From: Panorpa germanica
Taxonomy: Eukaryota; Arthropoda; Insecta; Mecoptera; Panorpidae
NCBI GenBank assembly: GCA_963678705.1
Contig: OY783213.1
Coordinates: forward strand, 11,722,451-11,786,450
Direction of reading: 5' to 3'
Length of the DNA stretch: 64,000 nt
Shown here in pieces: positions 10,750 through 21,964 of the stretch. The notes beneath the pieces were generated by a model. The model worked only from the letters and a program-made list of their open reading frames with translations, ran no database searches and was not told the DNA's origin. The position numbers were made by a program, and so were the translations under genes. The first letter of the stretch is position 1; every line of letters begins with the position of its first letter.

Positions 10750-10885
10750 GCGATGACATTTGGTAGATATTGTGTTCCATTAATAACCTCAGGGTTTGTA
10801 CTTTCGATTAAAACAAAAATATGAAAAACTTTTCTAAAAAATATTGCGTTTTTCTGTTGATTTAAAATGACAACTCTTGTTGGCA
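10750..10885. repeat. Dispersed repeat K, copy 2
   Basis: 'taacctcagggtttgtactt' matches copy 1 at 465-600 in the same direction, while 'aatattgcgtttttctg' matches in inverted direction. See copy 1. Confidence 0.5.
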
Positions 10886-11283
10886 GCCCCTTAAGGTTGT
10901 TTATTTAATATTAAAAGCATTACAGTATGTCAATCGTGATGATAACTGAATTTTTTCTGTGCAATATTTGTAGAATTATTGTGTTTATAAAGTGCTTGCA
11001 CACTAATCGCGTGATCTGTGGTCAATGGTCATTTATTACATTATAAGTACGAAACGTGCCAAATTTCATGGAGGTAGCTAAAAGTGCAGAATGCTGTCAT
11101 TTATTTATATTGAGTAGCACACTATAACAACAATACACCTTGACGAATAAAACAATAAAGAAATAATTGGGCATAAAAAAAGCTGATTGACTAAATCCAA
11201 AAAAATGTTTTATTTTAATTGATTTTGATATTTGCACAATTGTTGTTTTGAAACCGTTTTAGGCAACAACTAAAAACGTCCTT

Positions 11284-11544
11284 TTGCTCGTTAAGTATCT
11301 TTACATGTATTTTAAATCGATTGCAGATCAGTTGCATCTGCTGGATGGTGTAACTGGTGACGGTGATAGACGTGTGGCCGAGGAGGTCGTTGAAGAATTG
11401 GCATGCGCCACGCTAAGACTTGTCTTGTTGAACCACTCATTGTTTTGTCATTTCGTCGCCTTATATGGAAAATGTGATTTACAGAGTTCCAATAATTGTT
11501 TTGAACCCAAACGAAACCCCGAATATCTGAGTCTGCTTTGTTAA
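11284..11544 (+). other. Unassigned open region, possible coding relic
   Basis: A plus frame of 86 codons with an unusually charged and balanced middle (D-Q-L-H-L-L-D-G then V-A-E-E-V-V-E-E-L-A). It is preceded at 11325 by an acceptor-like 'ttgcag', though the frame also runs open through it. A second peptide-like stretch (LSTEEFYKFFYNYKGLAKPG) follows near 11608-11667 after in-frame stops. The minus strand is also open over 11318-11450. It may be an old transposon gene or an exon relic; I do not recognise a family. Confidence 0.3.
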
Positions 11545-11654
11545 ATTGGCGAATATTTAAGAGGAGCTTACACTTGAAGATTTGGCAGATTTAAAGTAGT
11601 TGTCAACAGAAGAATTTTATAAATTCTTTTACAATTATAAAGGACTAGCTAAAC

Positions 11655-12480
11655 CGGGCAATGCTGAGCTCAGTCTGATATGAAATGAAAGGGAAAGTAA
11701 ATAAAAGACACACACACAAACACAGATGATGATCAACTAGAAAAAAAACGAATGAAATTTTAGGACAATTAACCTACTACTTGAGTTTTGCGAGTACAAA
11801 CATACGCAGGATGAATTTTTATCCTATATTATAATGTTACAGGTGTATATTTCTATTCTTATATGTTTGGTACTGAATTTTGTATGGTAGCTCAAAAACG
11901 GCTTCGTCAATGTCTTTGAAAATTGCCTATTCCGTAGAGCAAAAAATTCTAAGACTTTTTGCGTCCCCGGATTTTTTCCTGGAAACCCGCAATTTTGGAA
12001 AAACTGGAAAAAAGTGAGCTCTTTTTTATTGTATAATTTTTTATTCGTAGAAGATAGAAAGGTGAAATTTTGCACGTGTATTACGCTATTAAATGCAAAT
12101 ATATTCAAAATTCAAAATTTTATAAAATGAACACCGAGAAAATTACGGGGCCCGGTATGAAACTTTAAAGAAAGCTCAAATTTTGGATTGTGTAATAATT
12201 GAATATCGTATTAAAAGAAATATAATCAAAATTCAAAATTTTTTTTTGGGGGCACGGGGGCGGTTTTTGCCAAGGGTAAAAATTGTGCTAGAAAGGTGAA
12301 ATTTTGTATATGGGCTTAACTTTGGTACCTTATCTACGAATCAAAAAAAAAATCCCAAATTTTGAAAAAAAAGTTGGTCAAATAACGAATAAATTGAAAA
12401 TATTTCATATTTTATTGAAAATAATATATTTTTTTAGTCAGTTTATATGAAAAATTATTTGTTTTTAAATATGTAAAATA
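11655..12480 (+). repeat. Repeat family H, copy 2 (longest)
   Basis: 11655-11830 matches 45110-45265 ('gaaagtaaataaaa', 'tgagttttgcgag', 'aaacatac', 'tgaatttttat/c'). 11826-12110 matches 8937-9148. Together they show that the two shorter copies are parts of one longer element. A further stretch with 'ggggcacgggggcggttttt' and a second 'gaaaggtgaaattttg' near 12250-12310 is unique here. No family assigned. Confidence 0.55.
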
Positions 12481-13371
12481 TATATAGAACGAGTTAAATA
12501 TTTCAATTTAAAAATGGAATTAAAATTTGAAATGCAATTCAATTCATACACAAAAGAAAGTCGTCGTTTGTGTCGCTTAATAGAACTAGCCTTGACTATT
12601 CTTCTCTATATTTCTAAAAGTTAATTTTTTTTTATTTTCACTGTAACTTTATAAAAGACACTATAAAATAAAGCTTCAACGGGACGCGTGGTTCTTTTTG
12701 TAACATTAGTGCCATTCCTTTGTGCGACAGATATCTTTTCAAACGTCTTTAGTACTTATATAATTTATAAGATATAATTCAAATCGAAGTACATAACCTT
12801 AAAAAAAAGTGAAAACAACATTCATCACTACTTTTCCAATACCTGCTTATTATAACATTTATTACTCCACTTAAATACGTTTAACCAATAAAATAGTGCA
12901 TGTACTTGACCGCCAACACGTATTCAATTATTTAAATCGTGGGCTTGTACCAGTACAACAAATGCCAATGTCAAACATAAAACTAACGACCGACCAAGTT
13001 ATAAGTACACGTAACAAACTAACTCTAGATGAAATCAATCTTTCTAAAGTACCACATTACAAATCCATAAACTCCAAGTCAAATGTTTTATTTTCTATTG
13101 TTGGTGCCCATGTATATATCCACTAATGACATGTTGTACCAACAATACCCACACGAACAGAATTAATGATGTATACACTGATAGTAAAATTGTTCTCATT
13201 TTCGTTTTAACAGAACCTTTCTTCTAATTATTTGGGTGTGAAATTGATTTTTGTTTTGTTAAGTTCAACTGGTGGTAAAACACGCATGGGATTGTTTTTA
13301 GGATGAAGTGTTTTGATTACAGTCTGTGTAATGTTTGGTATAATTAAATATGCAAATGAGTTTATACTTAC
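12481..13371 (-). other. Intron downstream of the FGF core exon, first part
   Basis: It begins on the minus strand with GTAAGTAT at 13371-13364. The minus strand at 12680-12830 has weak FGF-like resemblance but a broken frame (see rejected items). A plus frame at 12896-13126 has no support. Confidence 0.5.
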
Positions 13372-13475
13372 AGATCCGTAGAGCATCCCACATGAGTCCA
13401 TACACAGAAATAGGCACGTTGCAACACCTTGTATCCTGATTTGGCCGATGTTTACTGTTGTCCTTTGAAGGATTG
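13372..13475 (-). CDS. FGF family core exon (middle of the beta-trefoil)
   Basis: The minus strand has an acceptor with pyrimidine tract (TTTTCTGTTTCAG ending at 13476), 104 bp, then the donor GTAAGTATAA. The frame starts after two bases that complete a codon and encodes 34 residues, I-L-Q-R-T-T-V-N-I-G-Q-I-R-I-Q then GVATCLFLCMDSCGMLYGS. This is the fibroblast growth factor pattern V-x-I-x-G-V-x-x-x-x-Y/F-L-x-M-x-x-x-G-x-L-Y-x-S, strands 4-6 of the trefoil that binds FGF receptor and heparan sulfate. Animal FGF genes have a middle exon of 104 bp with the same phases (1 in, 0 out), an independent confirmation. FGFs are secreted ligands of receptor tyrosine kinases; in insects they guide tracheal and mesodermal cells. 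The other reading frame open here is a shadow. Which insect FGF (branchless-like or FGF8-like) cannot be told from this exon. The preceding and following exons are not firmly identified. Confidence 0.93.
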
Positions 13476-13564
13476 CTGAAACAGAAAATCAAGTTAGATA
13501 TTTCGTATGTAGCTTCTTTAGGAGTATGTTTTAATAGTTACATTGAAAACCATTAGCTAAACTA

Positions 13565-13740
13565 TACAGTTCTTCTCGTAAAATGGTCTTACAATGCAAG
13601 TTTCACACTTGTCAGATTGCCATAAGCTAATTTCAAGGTTCATTATCTACTTTCCATATAGAAATTGTCTTACAGTGCAACGTTCATACTTGCTACCCTT
13701 CTAAAAGCTAATTCAAATGTTCATTTCGTACCTGAGATAG
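13565..13740 (+). repeat. Repeat family I, tandem pair
   Basis: Two units with a spacing of about 81 bp: 'tcttacaatgcaagtttcac...aagctaatttcaaggttcatt' and 'tcttacagtgcaacgttcat...aagctaattcaaatgttcatt'. They lie just upstream of the FGF exon inside its intron. Confidence 0.65.
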
Positions 13741-15029
13741 CATGTTTAATTTATTGAAACAAATCTAGACTGTTTCTTGTAAATAAGACTATAGTGTTAT
13801 ATACCATAACTTTACTAGCTTAAGTTTAAAGCTTCGTTTCCTTTATTGGTACTAGCTAAATCTACCAATCTAGCTAGCTCTCAAGGTGTATGGAAGCTTG
13901 ACTGGTGCTAGCTATCATTAAACCTTGCGCCAATCTTAAGTAGTAGCCTTAAAATACGACTATCATCATATTATCATCATAATATCCTTCTAATATTTTT
14001 CTCAAAATTTAACACAATGAATATTCTAATGGTCTTAATGTTTCAACGACAACCATTATCGTTAAATTAACGATATAAGCAGAGAAACGGTTTGGACGAC
14101 TTATTACAGGCCTCACTAGCAATGAGCTCTGAAAAGCCCATTTGGAGTCAGTTATGACTAGAAAAAATATATTTCGCGTTAGCTCTAAAGAAAATCGAAC
14201 TTAAATCTCCAATAATGTAATAATTCATGTACCATCGGGGCCGTTCCGAGGGTCATACGAGAGATACCTTTACCTCGGATGCCAAGAGAAAGGGGCCTCG
14301 TACTGTAATTTAATTTCACAGTAGTCTACTATTCTAAGAAAGAAAATGAGCGCCGAAAATCATCTCGCATGTACTAATTTCCCTCGAACCGTAACTGTCT
14401 ACCACTACCTTTTATGGCAAGAAAGTTGCATAAGGCAAATCTTAATATATACATGGTCTGCATAAGGTGTTTCGATAAATAAGATAATTGAAATGGTGTT
14501 ACGGAATTCATAGATGAAGTGTCTGAAATATCCTAATCCTCACTGGAGATAACTAATATTTAGTATAGTAAGGATTATAATGTGAAATACAAAGAATAGT
14601 TCATAAATGGAGGCAAAATATAATTAAATCATTAGAATCGGGTGTCATGCTTAGAGACATATCTGCTGCAGAGCTGCCCGTGTGCCACGTAAGCACTTTT
14701 CATACGCAGATTTGTGTAACCTTCAACATTCTTACTACAGTAATGAATTTATTAATTATTATTTTATTATATGGTTTCCTGTTCTACTGATGATATCGTA
14801 ACACTTCATGCACTTTTGATATTGCTTAAGAGCTTTGCTTAGTTCAAAAAAGATATTTAGAGTTTGGATATCAACATAACCTCACTTTACATCGAATCTA
14901 TTATGTATCAAGAATATATATCAGATGGTGGGTGTTAAATAACTAAAGTATCTACAATTTATAGCATTAAATGAAGGCAAAAGTGTTTGTAAACTATTCA
15001 TTTTGACAGTTGTACTATTGAAAACTATT
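13741..15029. other. Intronic AT-rich stretch with a short GC-rich hairpin
   Basis: At 14238-14296 a GC-rich segment has near-inverted arms ('ggccgttccgagg' and 'cctcggatgcc'). No coding frame or known repeat was recognised elsewhere. Confidence 0.35.
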
Positions 15030-15262
15030 TGTGATTACCCAGAGGCCATTGCGCGGCGTCGTGAAATACGTGGTGGACGAGATACTTTTATCAAATGAAA
15101 GAAGCACGCAACGGATAAGTATTCGCGTATGTCCGCCAGGGTAATATCGCATGGTGTACTCATAATTAGCCGAGGTATTGTGGACTGCAAACTCGTAAAC
15201 TGCACTGCAATGTGTACTCGTGCCTCACTCCTGCGTGCGTCTGTAGAACATGTCTTTATTAC
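15030..15262 (-). other. GC-rich island open in two minus-strand frames
   Basis: Two overlapping minus frames are open for 65-70 codons. One contains M-S-T-P-C-D-I-T-L-A-D-I-R-E-Y-L and ends in a basic R-P-P-R-I-S-R-R-R segment before a TAA. No convincing splice-site pair bounds it. It could be an exon, a transposon gene relic or a GC-rich regulatory block; no family is recognised. Confidence 0.3.
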
Positions 15263-15484
15263 GGCTAATGTGCATAAACGAAACGTTTAATGGAGGATTG
15301 TACGAGAATAAATAATAAAACTACGTGAAGTACGATTGTTTAAATATTAAAAATAACAAAAGGCATTAAAATAAAACAAAATATAAAGCTGCATCCATTC
15401 TCCAACTGTTTTATAACCAGGAAAAGAAGATGACCAGGCCCGAATTAACTAATAGACAAGTAAGACAAATATCAAGAGCCCATA

Positions 15485-15662
15485 ATTTTACCCCTACTTG
15501 CTTACCCCCTACCTCACCGCCAATCAACCAAGCCAGGAACAGCGGTTCGGCTAGAAAGAGACAGATAGGACACTCGACTGCTATCTCTCTCTTTACGTTT
15601 ATCGCTTCCTCTTACACGCGGCCGTACCCTTGGCGCCCTCTATGCTTATATCTCTATGGTTA
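15485..15662 (+). mobile_element. MITE family D, copy 2, 5'-decayed
   Basis: 'cttgcttaccccctacctca', 'gcggttcggctagaaagaga' and the terminal 'cttatatctctatgg' match copy 1 at 2811-3052. The left TIR is not recognisable. The ORF over it is not a gene. Confidence 0.7.
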
Positions 15663-15779
15663 CAACAGATTGGGGTTTATCATGTTTCTACACGTTTCTG
15701 AATGCAGTGTTGATGTTGACTTGGTTATCATTGAGATGATTCCCTTAAGTATTAATATGTTGAAATGTTTGTCCTTTTA

Positions 15780-16185
15780 ATATAAGATAAGTTAATATTA
15801 AAGAAATTAGTACATATATTACAAGAGGTATAATACATATTTTGATTATGTAGTCAACATTCAAGTATGACATAAGTAAGTTCATTTGTCAAATGTTACT
15901 ACGATATTTAATGCATAAAAAAAAAATAATTAGCTATCTTCGCGACTTCAAGTGATCAACAAGAATTTTTTGCAGTAGCGCAATAAGGAAACACATGCGT
16001 CAGCATGCGTATCTTTTAAATAAGTTACGTCACATCATAAAATTGTGAATCCAATTCAAACAAATGAACAGTAGACCCATTAACCGAAATAATTTATCAT
16101 CTGCTCTAAATCCATAAAACTGTGCGTTAACGCTGTGAAAATGCCCCGTTAATTTCATTGTGATATCTCTATTCGATTGAAATAG
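15780..16185. other. Intronic AT-rich stretch
   Basis: Nothing recognised. Confidence 0.35.
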
Positions 16186-16189
16186 TTGG

Positions 16190-16398
16190 CGTATGTTGAC
16201 AGATATTTTAATATTAGTATAGCCGTATAGTTTATATAATTAAGAGACTTATGCTTAAAACTAGTTGTACCGTATAAATCTAGGACACAATAAAATAACG
16301 CTGTTTCATTAATTTTTTTATAATGCTTATAGCAACAAACAAGATAAAATTTACCATCGTATCGTAGATTTATATAGTTCTTATTACTTGTTTTAAAC
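16190..16398 (-). mobile_element. MITE family E, old divergent copy
   Basis: Read on the minus strand it gives 'atcgta' / 'ttttatctt' / 'atttatac' / 'tacaactagttttaagca', the order found in the full copy at 42108-42311. The minus-strand ORF of 86 codons is only this element. Confidence 0.6.
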
Positions 16399-16734
16399 AT
16401 TACAATAGGAGACAATAACTAACCTGACCTGATCTCTCAAAGTCATATTTAATTCCTACCCTTTCCTTCTATGAATAACAGATGCGTAAATGCATCTGTC
16501 TCTAGGTAACACATAAGGTTTTGATATTATGAATGTTGTGAACAAAGAAAAACAAAATCGATTACTTTTTATACAGTCCTTAATACTAATAATGTGCCGC
16601 CAAAAAATGTTGCTGCAAACACAGAAATTCAAACTTTAAATAGCTATATCTCCGTTAATTAAAAAAACAAATAGATAATTTATTTAACGATGGCCTTTCT
16701 CCAATGAACAACACCGCCGCCTAATATTTTTTAT

Positions 16735-16857
16735 GATTTTGTAAACACAGAATCAAATTCAACCTTGGTAACAATTAAACCTAGAAAATATATAGCCTAA
16801 AATCAGCGATCAAACCTGAAGGCACAGCAGTTTGTCGTACTGCATTACAAGGCCCTC
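16735..16857 (-). mobile_element. SINE family G, decayed head and body
   Basis: 'aacaattaaacctagaaaat' and 'cagcgatcaaacctgaaggc' then 'acagcag' correspond to the inverted SINE at 30693-30963 ('ggggatcgaacccgaagaca', 'cagcag'). The B-box is degraded. Confidence 0.6.
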
Positions 16858-16859
16858 GA

Positions 16860-16957
16860 ATTTAAAGACGGCCCTCGAAAGAATTGCAGATTAATTTAGA
16901 ATTAAAAATGAAAGTAGAACTTTAAAGTTAGGGTCACTAAAATCGGAATCCGCCCCT
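16860..16957. mobile_element. Possible hAT-type end
   Basis: The right edge 'ggaatccgcccctg' is the reverse complement of a CAGGGGCGGATTCC-type hAT terminus. The left end is not clear, so the limits are approximate. Confidence 0.3.
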
Positions 16958-16959
16958 GT

Positions 16960-18960
16960 CAGAGATGCAAGTTTATTTAGAGATCCATTAACCGGGCCAT
17001 AGAAATAGTCTGGATTCAAGTCATGCATCCTGATAAAATAAGTCAGGAATTACAAAAGCAAAATTAGTGACAGAATTTGTATGACATGCTAACGGAATTA
17101 TATTTACACGTTTAAACGCGCGGATCTAAAAAGTTCAGACGTTCTTTCTCATAATGTTTCTTAAAATACTCCATAACAGGACCATGGCACAAGTCCATGA
17201 AACAAAAAATTAAAACTCAATTTTTGTTTGATTTGACAGCTTCAAAATATAATGTAAAAACAATTCGATTATTCTTACCGCGAGTAACAAATATCTAGAA
17301 CATTAGGATGTGCAAAATGTGGTGGGTTGTATTTAACAGTTAGTGAAGTTAATAGCCTGTAACTATAGTGTATCTCAAAATAACTGCAATAAATGTTAAC
17401 TTAGAATATTGTAAGACAGATAATGTACTTAACCTAAAAATAAGATGTTTATTGCTTTTGAAATATGAATGAACTTATTCGTTTTTCTTCCTGGTTTATA
17501 CATTTTATAAGTATGGTTACATATATAAATACATCAACTACATACTCCAGAACACAATACATGCCACAAACTTTAATAACACTTTACGTTTACACAAAAC
17601 TATTAAATCAAAACACTAATAAAACACTGAAATAAGAATCTGAACACTGTGTTTATATATAATACTATAACAAAAACATTCTTTACGAATATATGCACAT
17701 TGATATGTATATTATTATGACATTTCAACAAGAGCACCTTATTTCACACTTCCGTAATTATGACACCCGAATAATTACGAAAGAATCTATCGAATAATCT
17801 CGAAGATCCTCCAGCCTCCAGTGAGTTAAAAATGTCAGTGTTCAAGGTCGTTCAATTTTTTTCTAATTTTCTAAATTAAGTTTTTAAATAAAAAATGTAA
17901 TTTGGTATTCAAAATATGTTTTAAATTATAATATTAGTGTTCTGTAACATTGTGAGATATAAATTTATAAGCTATAAACTCTTTTTTTGCTAAAAATTTG
18001 TGTAAAGTATATAACCTAACATTACCGTTTTAAAATTTATACGCGTCGGTGTGAAGTTTTTTTTGCAGTGACACTAGCGGTACCACCGTAACGAAAAAAA
18101 ATGTTCCTGCAGAAACAGGTTAGTGTTTTTTATTAAATGTAAATGTTTTTAATTTAATGTATGTTGGTAGCTTAGCTGTCAGAATTGTTTAAATAGCTTT
18201 GTATATGTTTAATATATTTAATTTACAATTAAATATTGTTGTAATTAGAAAATTGCTATAGATATATATACAGTACACATATTTAATTATTTCCGCGGTA
18301 TATTAAACTTTTGAGTACGACTGTACCATCAGACTGCTTCTAGACATAAATATATACATACATTTAAATGCATGTAAGCACGTTCAAGAAAGTATAATTA
18401 TTTAACACGATTGACAAGGACGCTATGAGATATTTTAATGCAATACTTTGTGAGTCATCAACGATGCATTCAGTGAGATATAATTTAAGTATTAGCTAAA
18501 TTTATCTTTTATTTTCTATTTTGTTAGCACAGTATCTATAACACAAGTTAAAATTATACACATTTAATCGATCTCTTATCAATGAAATTATGAAATATTA
18601 TTTATTGCTTATAATTGTATAATTTTCTTTCATAAATATTTCGGGTTTGTAATTATAGGTTTTAGTTTTTTAAATGTGTTTAAATTTACGTTTTGAAATG
18701 AGGCGTAGAGTATAATTAGAGCTTGAAATTAAGTCATTTGTTATAATATGATACTTCGGGGCGTGAACGCCCTCACCTCTTACTCCCTCTCCCACTACCT
18801 TGCGGCTGACAGGTCCATACACGAATTAGAAAAAGAGTAATCTATCAATGAAGTACGAGTATTTAAACGTTTGCACAGAGGTTCTAAAAGTGTTATTAAA
18901 ATTATATGAGTATTAGCTGTTATACATTATAAATATATTATAAGTTGATAAATATATTAT
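16960..18960. other. Intronic AT-rich stretch, little recognised
   Basis: No exon-like island. A short GC patch at 18758-18815 ('cggggcgtgaacgccctcac') is a small hairpin of unknown origin. Confidence 0.35.
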
Positions 18961-18963
18961 ATA

Positions 18964-19110
18964 GTCGACTCGTGTACCTTTCCTCGTGTTTTATCTCACT
19001 CGCATACACGTTCGATCTCTCACTAACAACACAGTTGTAATCACATTCGCTTTGGGTAGATTCGAGGCTAAGGTTTGCAACCATTCGCCTCGTGTGCGGT
19101 GGGCCTTAGT
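18964..19110 (-). mobile_element. Foldback element family F, one arm
   Basis: 'tctcactaacaacacagttg' and 'cgcctcgtgtgcggtgggcc' then 'ttag' are the inverted counterpart of the left arm of the longer copy at 44396-44795 ('ccctccgcacacgaggtgac', 'gagttgttaatgagagaacg'). Only one arm is present here. Confidence 0.65.
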
Positions 19111-19805
19111 TCTTTAAAACTATATAAGTAGCAGCCTTAATATCTAAAAATTTCTATGTTGACATTTTTCTCTAGACTAAAAATAAAATATTTATTAAGT
19201 ATAAAAATTCCTTGAATACAATAAAAACCAGATGTACCTCAGCGCATCGTTATTTAAATCAGGTTTAATAAAATGCACATTCAAAAACATATGTCAGTGA
19301 TTATTGGTACGGTATTTAAAGTCTTTAAAGACTAGACTCGTTCTATATAAATTAAGTGATTCCAAAAAAAAGTTGGTATTTATCATAGTTGGTGTTAAGT
19401 GACAAAATAATGCACGGAAGTGATAATAGATAAGCTGTCTTGGAAACCAAAACATCAATAAATCTCCGCCTACCTTTAGACTACTATAGTAACACGTAAC
19501 ACATAAACATTGTGTTTTATTAATAGATATCTATTTTATATTCTTACTGGAGATAGAATAAAGTGGTTTTAATTAAAAAGGGGAAGTTAAATACTTGTAT
19601 ATTGTATTCCGCTTTTCATACCCTTGGTAAAATTGTTATTTTCTTTCTTATTGAAAGATTTATCCAAGTAAAAAATCTTATGAAAAGTCCCACTTATATA
19701 TTAAAAAATAAACCTAAGTATATTAGTTATAAGATTCAAAAGTTTCATATTATATAGGTTAGGAACACTATATGATCTTGAAACTTTTTAGAATAGAGGC
19801 ATAAA
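19111..19805. other. Intronic AT-rich stretch
   Basis: A plus frame at 19563-19757 is Lys/Ile-rich and looks like chance. No other feature. Confidence 0.35.
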
Positions 19806-19898
19806 AAAGTAATTTATTTGGCGTCCAAAGTGCTGAGTCCTATAACCGAGAGTTGAACCCTCTCATATATGCGGGTTACACATTTGCAATTTAATGTA
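19806..19898 (-). mobile_element. SINE family G, 3' half
   Basis: 'aatttatttggcgtcc', 'gctgagtcctataaccga' and 'catatatgcgggttacac' match the inverted SINE body. The head is replaced by a family B MITE that begins immediately after. Confidence 0.7.
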
Positions 19899-19902
19899 AT
19901 AA

Positions 19903-20114
19903 TAAACTTTTGGAGTCACTTTCACATCATATTGAAGATGCGTATGATTCTTTTGTCATGAAAGAGTTCAGTTTCTCACAGTCGTTCATATGAAATGTCT
20001 ATTTCTGGAATACAAATGGCTAAACCACTCCTCCTGTCGGAATACAAAGATACTGAAGTGCAATAGTGATGGAAACGTCACCAAATAAGACACTTTACCA
20101 AATTGTTTACTTGG
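19903..20114 (+). mobile_element. MITE family B, copy 1
   Basis: 'tttggagtcactttcacatc', 'attgaagatgcgtatgattc', 'tttctcacagtcgttcatat' and the end 'caaattgtttacttgg' match the copies at 34911-35133 and 38939-39191. The left TIR is damaged. Confidence 0.8.
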
Positions 20115-20837
20115 AAACCTAGAAATTATTACTCTGCTCCGGATATCGCTATAGGTTTTATATTTTATCGTGGAGAAATATAAAAAGTTTTTCTGAATAG
20201 CTCCCTTAGACGCTTATTTTATAACAATTTAGTGACGCCCTTTTACATTACAGGATTTTACAAAATTGGATTACTTAAGTTTATCCAAATATATCGGACT
20301 AACTCGAAAAGGTTGCGAAATAGATACGATATCTTGAGGACGACCTAAGTATGGTACTTCGAAAATATATCTAATGTTAAAGGGTCTCGTTAGAACTAGT
20401 AAAATTCTTGTATGTCAAAATTTCATGTTGTTCAGGAAATAGAAAGAATTTTGCTAATGATGGTTCGTAAGTTTAAATAAATTCGCCTTCTAGGTAAGCT
20501 TGAGCAAAGTGGTTTCTGTTCTAATTTTTGACATATGAAGTTTGTCATCTTTACCATCGATATTCATATTTGCAGTAATGGGTTCTTATTTAACTAAATG
20601 GAGCTTTTAAATCGTTTTGGGATAATTCCAAGTTATCACTGGTATGTGACGAGGTTGACGACAATTAGGCTTGATTAATTGCCAACAAATTGAATGTCAC
20701 AAGGCATTTCATAAAATTCTATCATCTTGAATAGTTAATTAAAATCTAAGATAAGGAAGCAAACTGTTTAATTGAACTACTTGTTCATTAACTTCATATA
20801 AATCATTTTCTAACAAGTTGATCGCAGGTAGAACATC
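20115..20837. other. Intronic AT-rich stretch
   Basis: Nothing recognised. A 'ctaggtaagctt' at 20487 looks like a juxtaposed acceptor/donor on the plus strand but lacks a pyrimidine tract. Confidence 0.3.
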
Positions 20838-20885
20838 GTCTTACAATACAATTTTAAACTTGCTAGTTTGCTATAAGCTAGAGGT
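20838..20885 (+). repeat. Repeat family I, fragment
   Basis: 'gtcttacaatacaattttaa' and 'cttgctagtttgctataagc' match family I. Confidence 0.45.
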
Positions 20886-21960
20886 ACAGGGAGAACCTTA
20901 TCGACTCTCATAGTGTGAATACCAGTGCGTGAATATATTTTAATTCTATTTCAAAAAGAGTTTTGTTTAAATATCCTGTTATTTAAGATATATAAAACAT
21001 ATCCTTTAATTGTAGTGGTCTATTGTATAAATGATTTTGGTCAAATTTTGGGACTGCCTCCTGAAACCATTATTTTCTTAATATCATTTCACAATCTGAT
21101 ACATAATTATTTAATTTATGACATCACGATTCATCTCTTCGGAATCTTAAACGATTTACATATATATTTTCAATACCATTCAACTATAATTAGAAACAGA
21201 TTCTAATATGAAAGAGAAAAGAGCGCGACTCGTGGTCGATCGTTGAACTATTAATAGTGTTTAAATACTATTTTTAACAAAATTGTAATAAATTATATAA
21301 TTAACAAATTACAGGAACTATTTCTGTAATAAATATGAAAATATTATGATATATGTTACGTTAAATTTCAAAACATTCCGACAGTAATTACAAATTATTG
21401 TTTAATTTAAATTGCGTGTTACAAGTCACACATTAATGTTTGAATTAAACAAGCATTTGTTTAAAATGACAGGTTTTTATTTATATATAATTAATAAAAG
21501 CTGTTGTACAAATGATGATGACCCGACCCGACCCGGCACGTGTGTCTGCCGCTCATATTTAATGCGTGTTAAATTTTCCAATCAAAATATTCTTCATGTT
21601 GCATTTATTGTGTATTGTTGTTAATGTAATTGTTATGCTCAAGACTATATCTATTGAATTGATTTAATATCTGTAATAAAACAGTGATAATTAGAAATTA
21701 TTAATTAGTAAAACTGTATCTATTAATATTTTAATTAATTTTGTTGAAATTATTATATGCTTGCTACGATCTCATATGTGGTGAAACGGATATTATTATA
21801 AAATGAACCTTACTTCTAACTGTCATACGATTGACATACTACGTTTACGTTTATGAACTGTATAATATATTTCTTATGTGTATAAGATTCATTTTACGAT
21901 AATATTCCTTTCTCAACTGTTCTCAACGCATAGGAGTGCCATATCGCTACAGGTAAATCT
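20886..21960. other. Intronic AT-rich stretch
   Basis: Two plus ORFs (20925-21206 and 21412-21624) are Ile/Leu/Tyr-rich without domain or splice support. No shared repeat recognised. Confidence 0.35.
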
Positions 21961-21964
21961 GCCA

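Noticed and set aside
12640-12830. Minus-strand resemblance to the next FGF exon (RFELYLINYISTKD, then VAQRNGTNVTKRTTR in another frame)
   Set aside because: The two parts lie in different frames with stops between them, and the acceptor at 'ttttttttaag' gives the wrong phase after the donor at 13371. The similarity is short and may be chance.
12896-13126. Plus ORF of 76 codons near the FGF exon
   Set aside because: No splice sites, no domain, and it is antisense to a well supported intron.
15430-15780. 116-codon plus ORF
   Set aside because: Its first half is MITE family D; no codon bias or domain.
16155-16415. 86-codon minus ORF
   Set aside because: It lies within a decayed MITE of family E.
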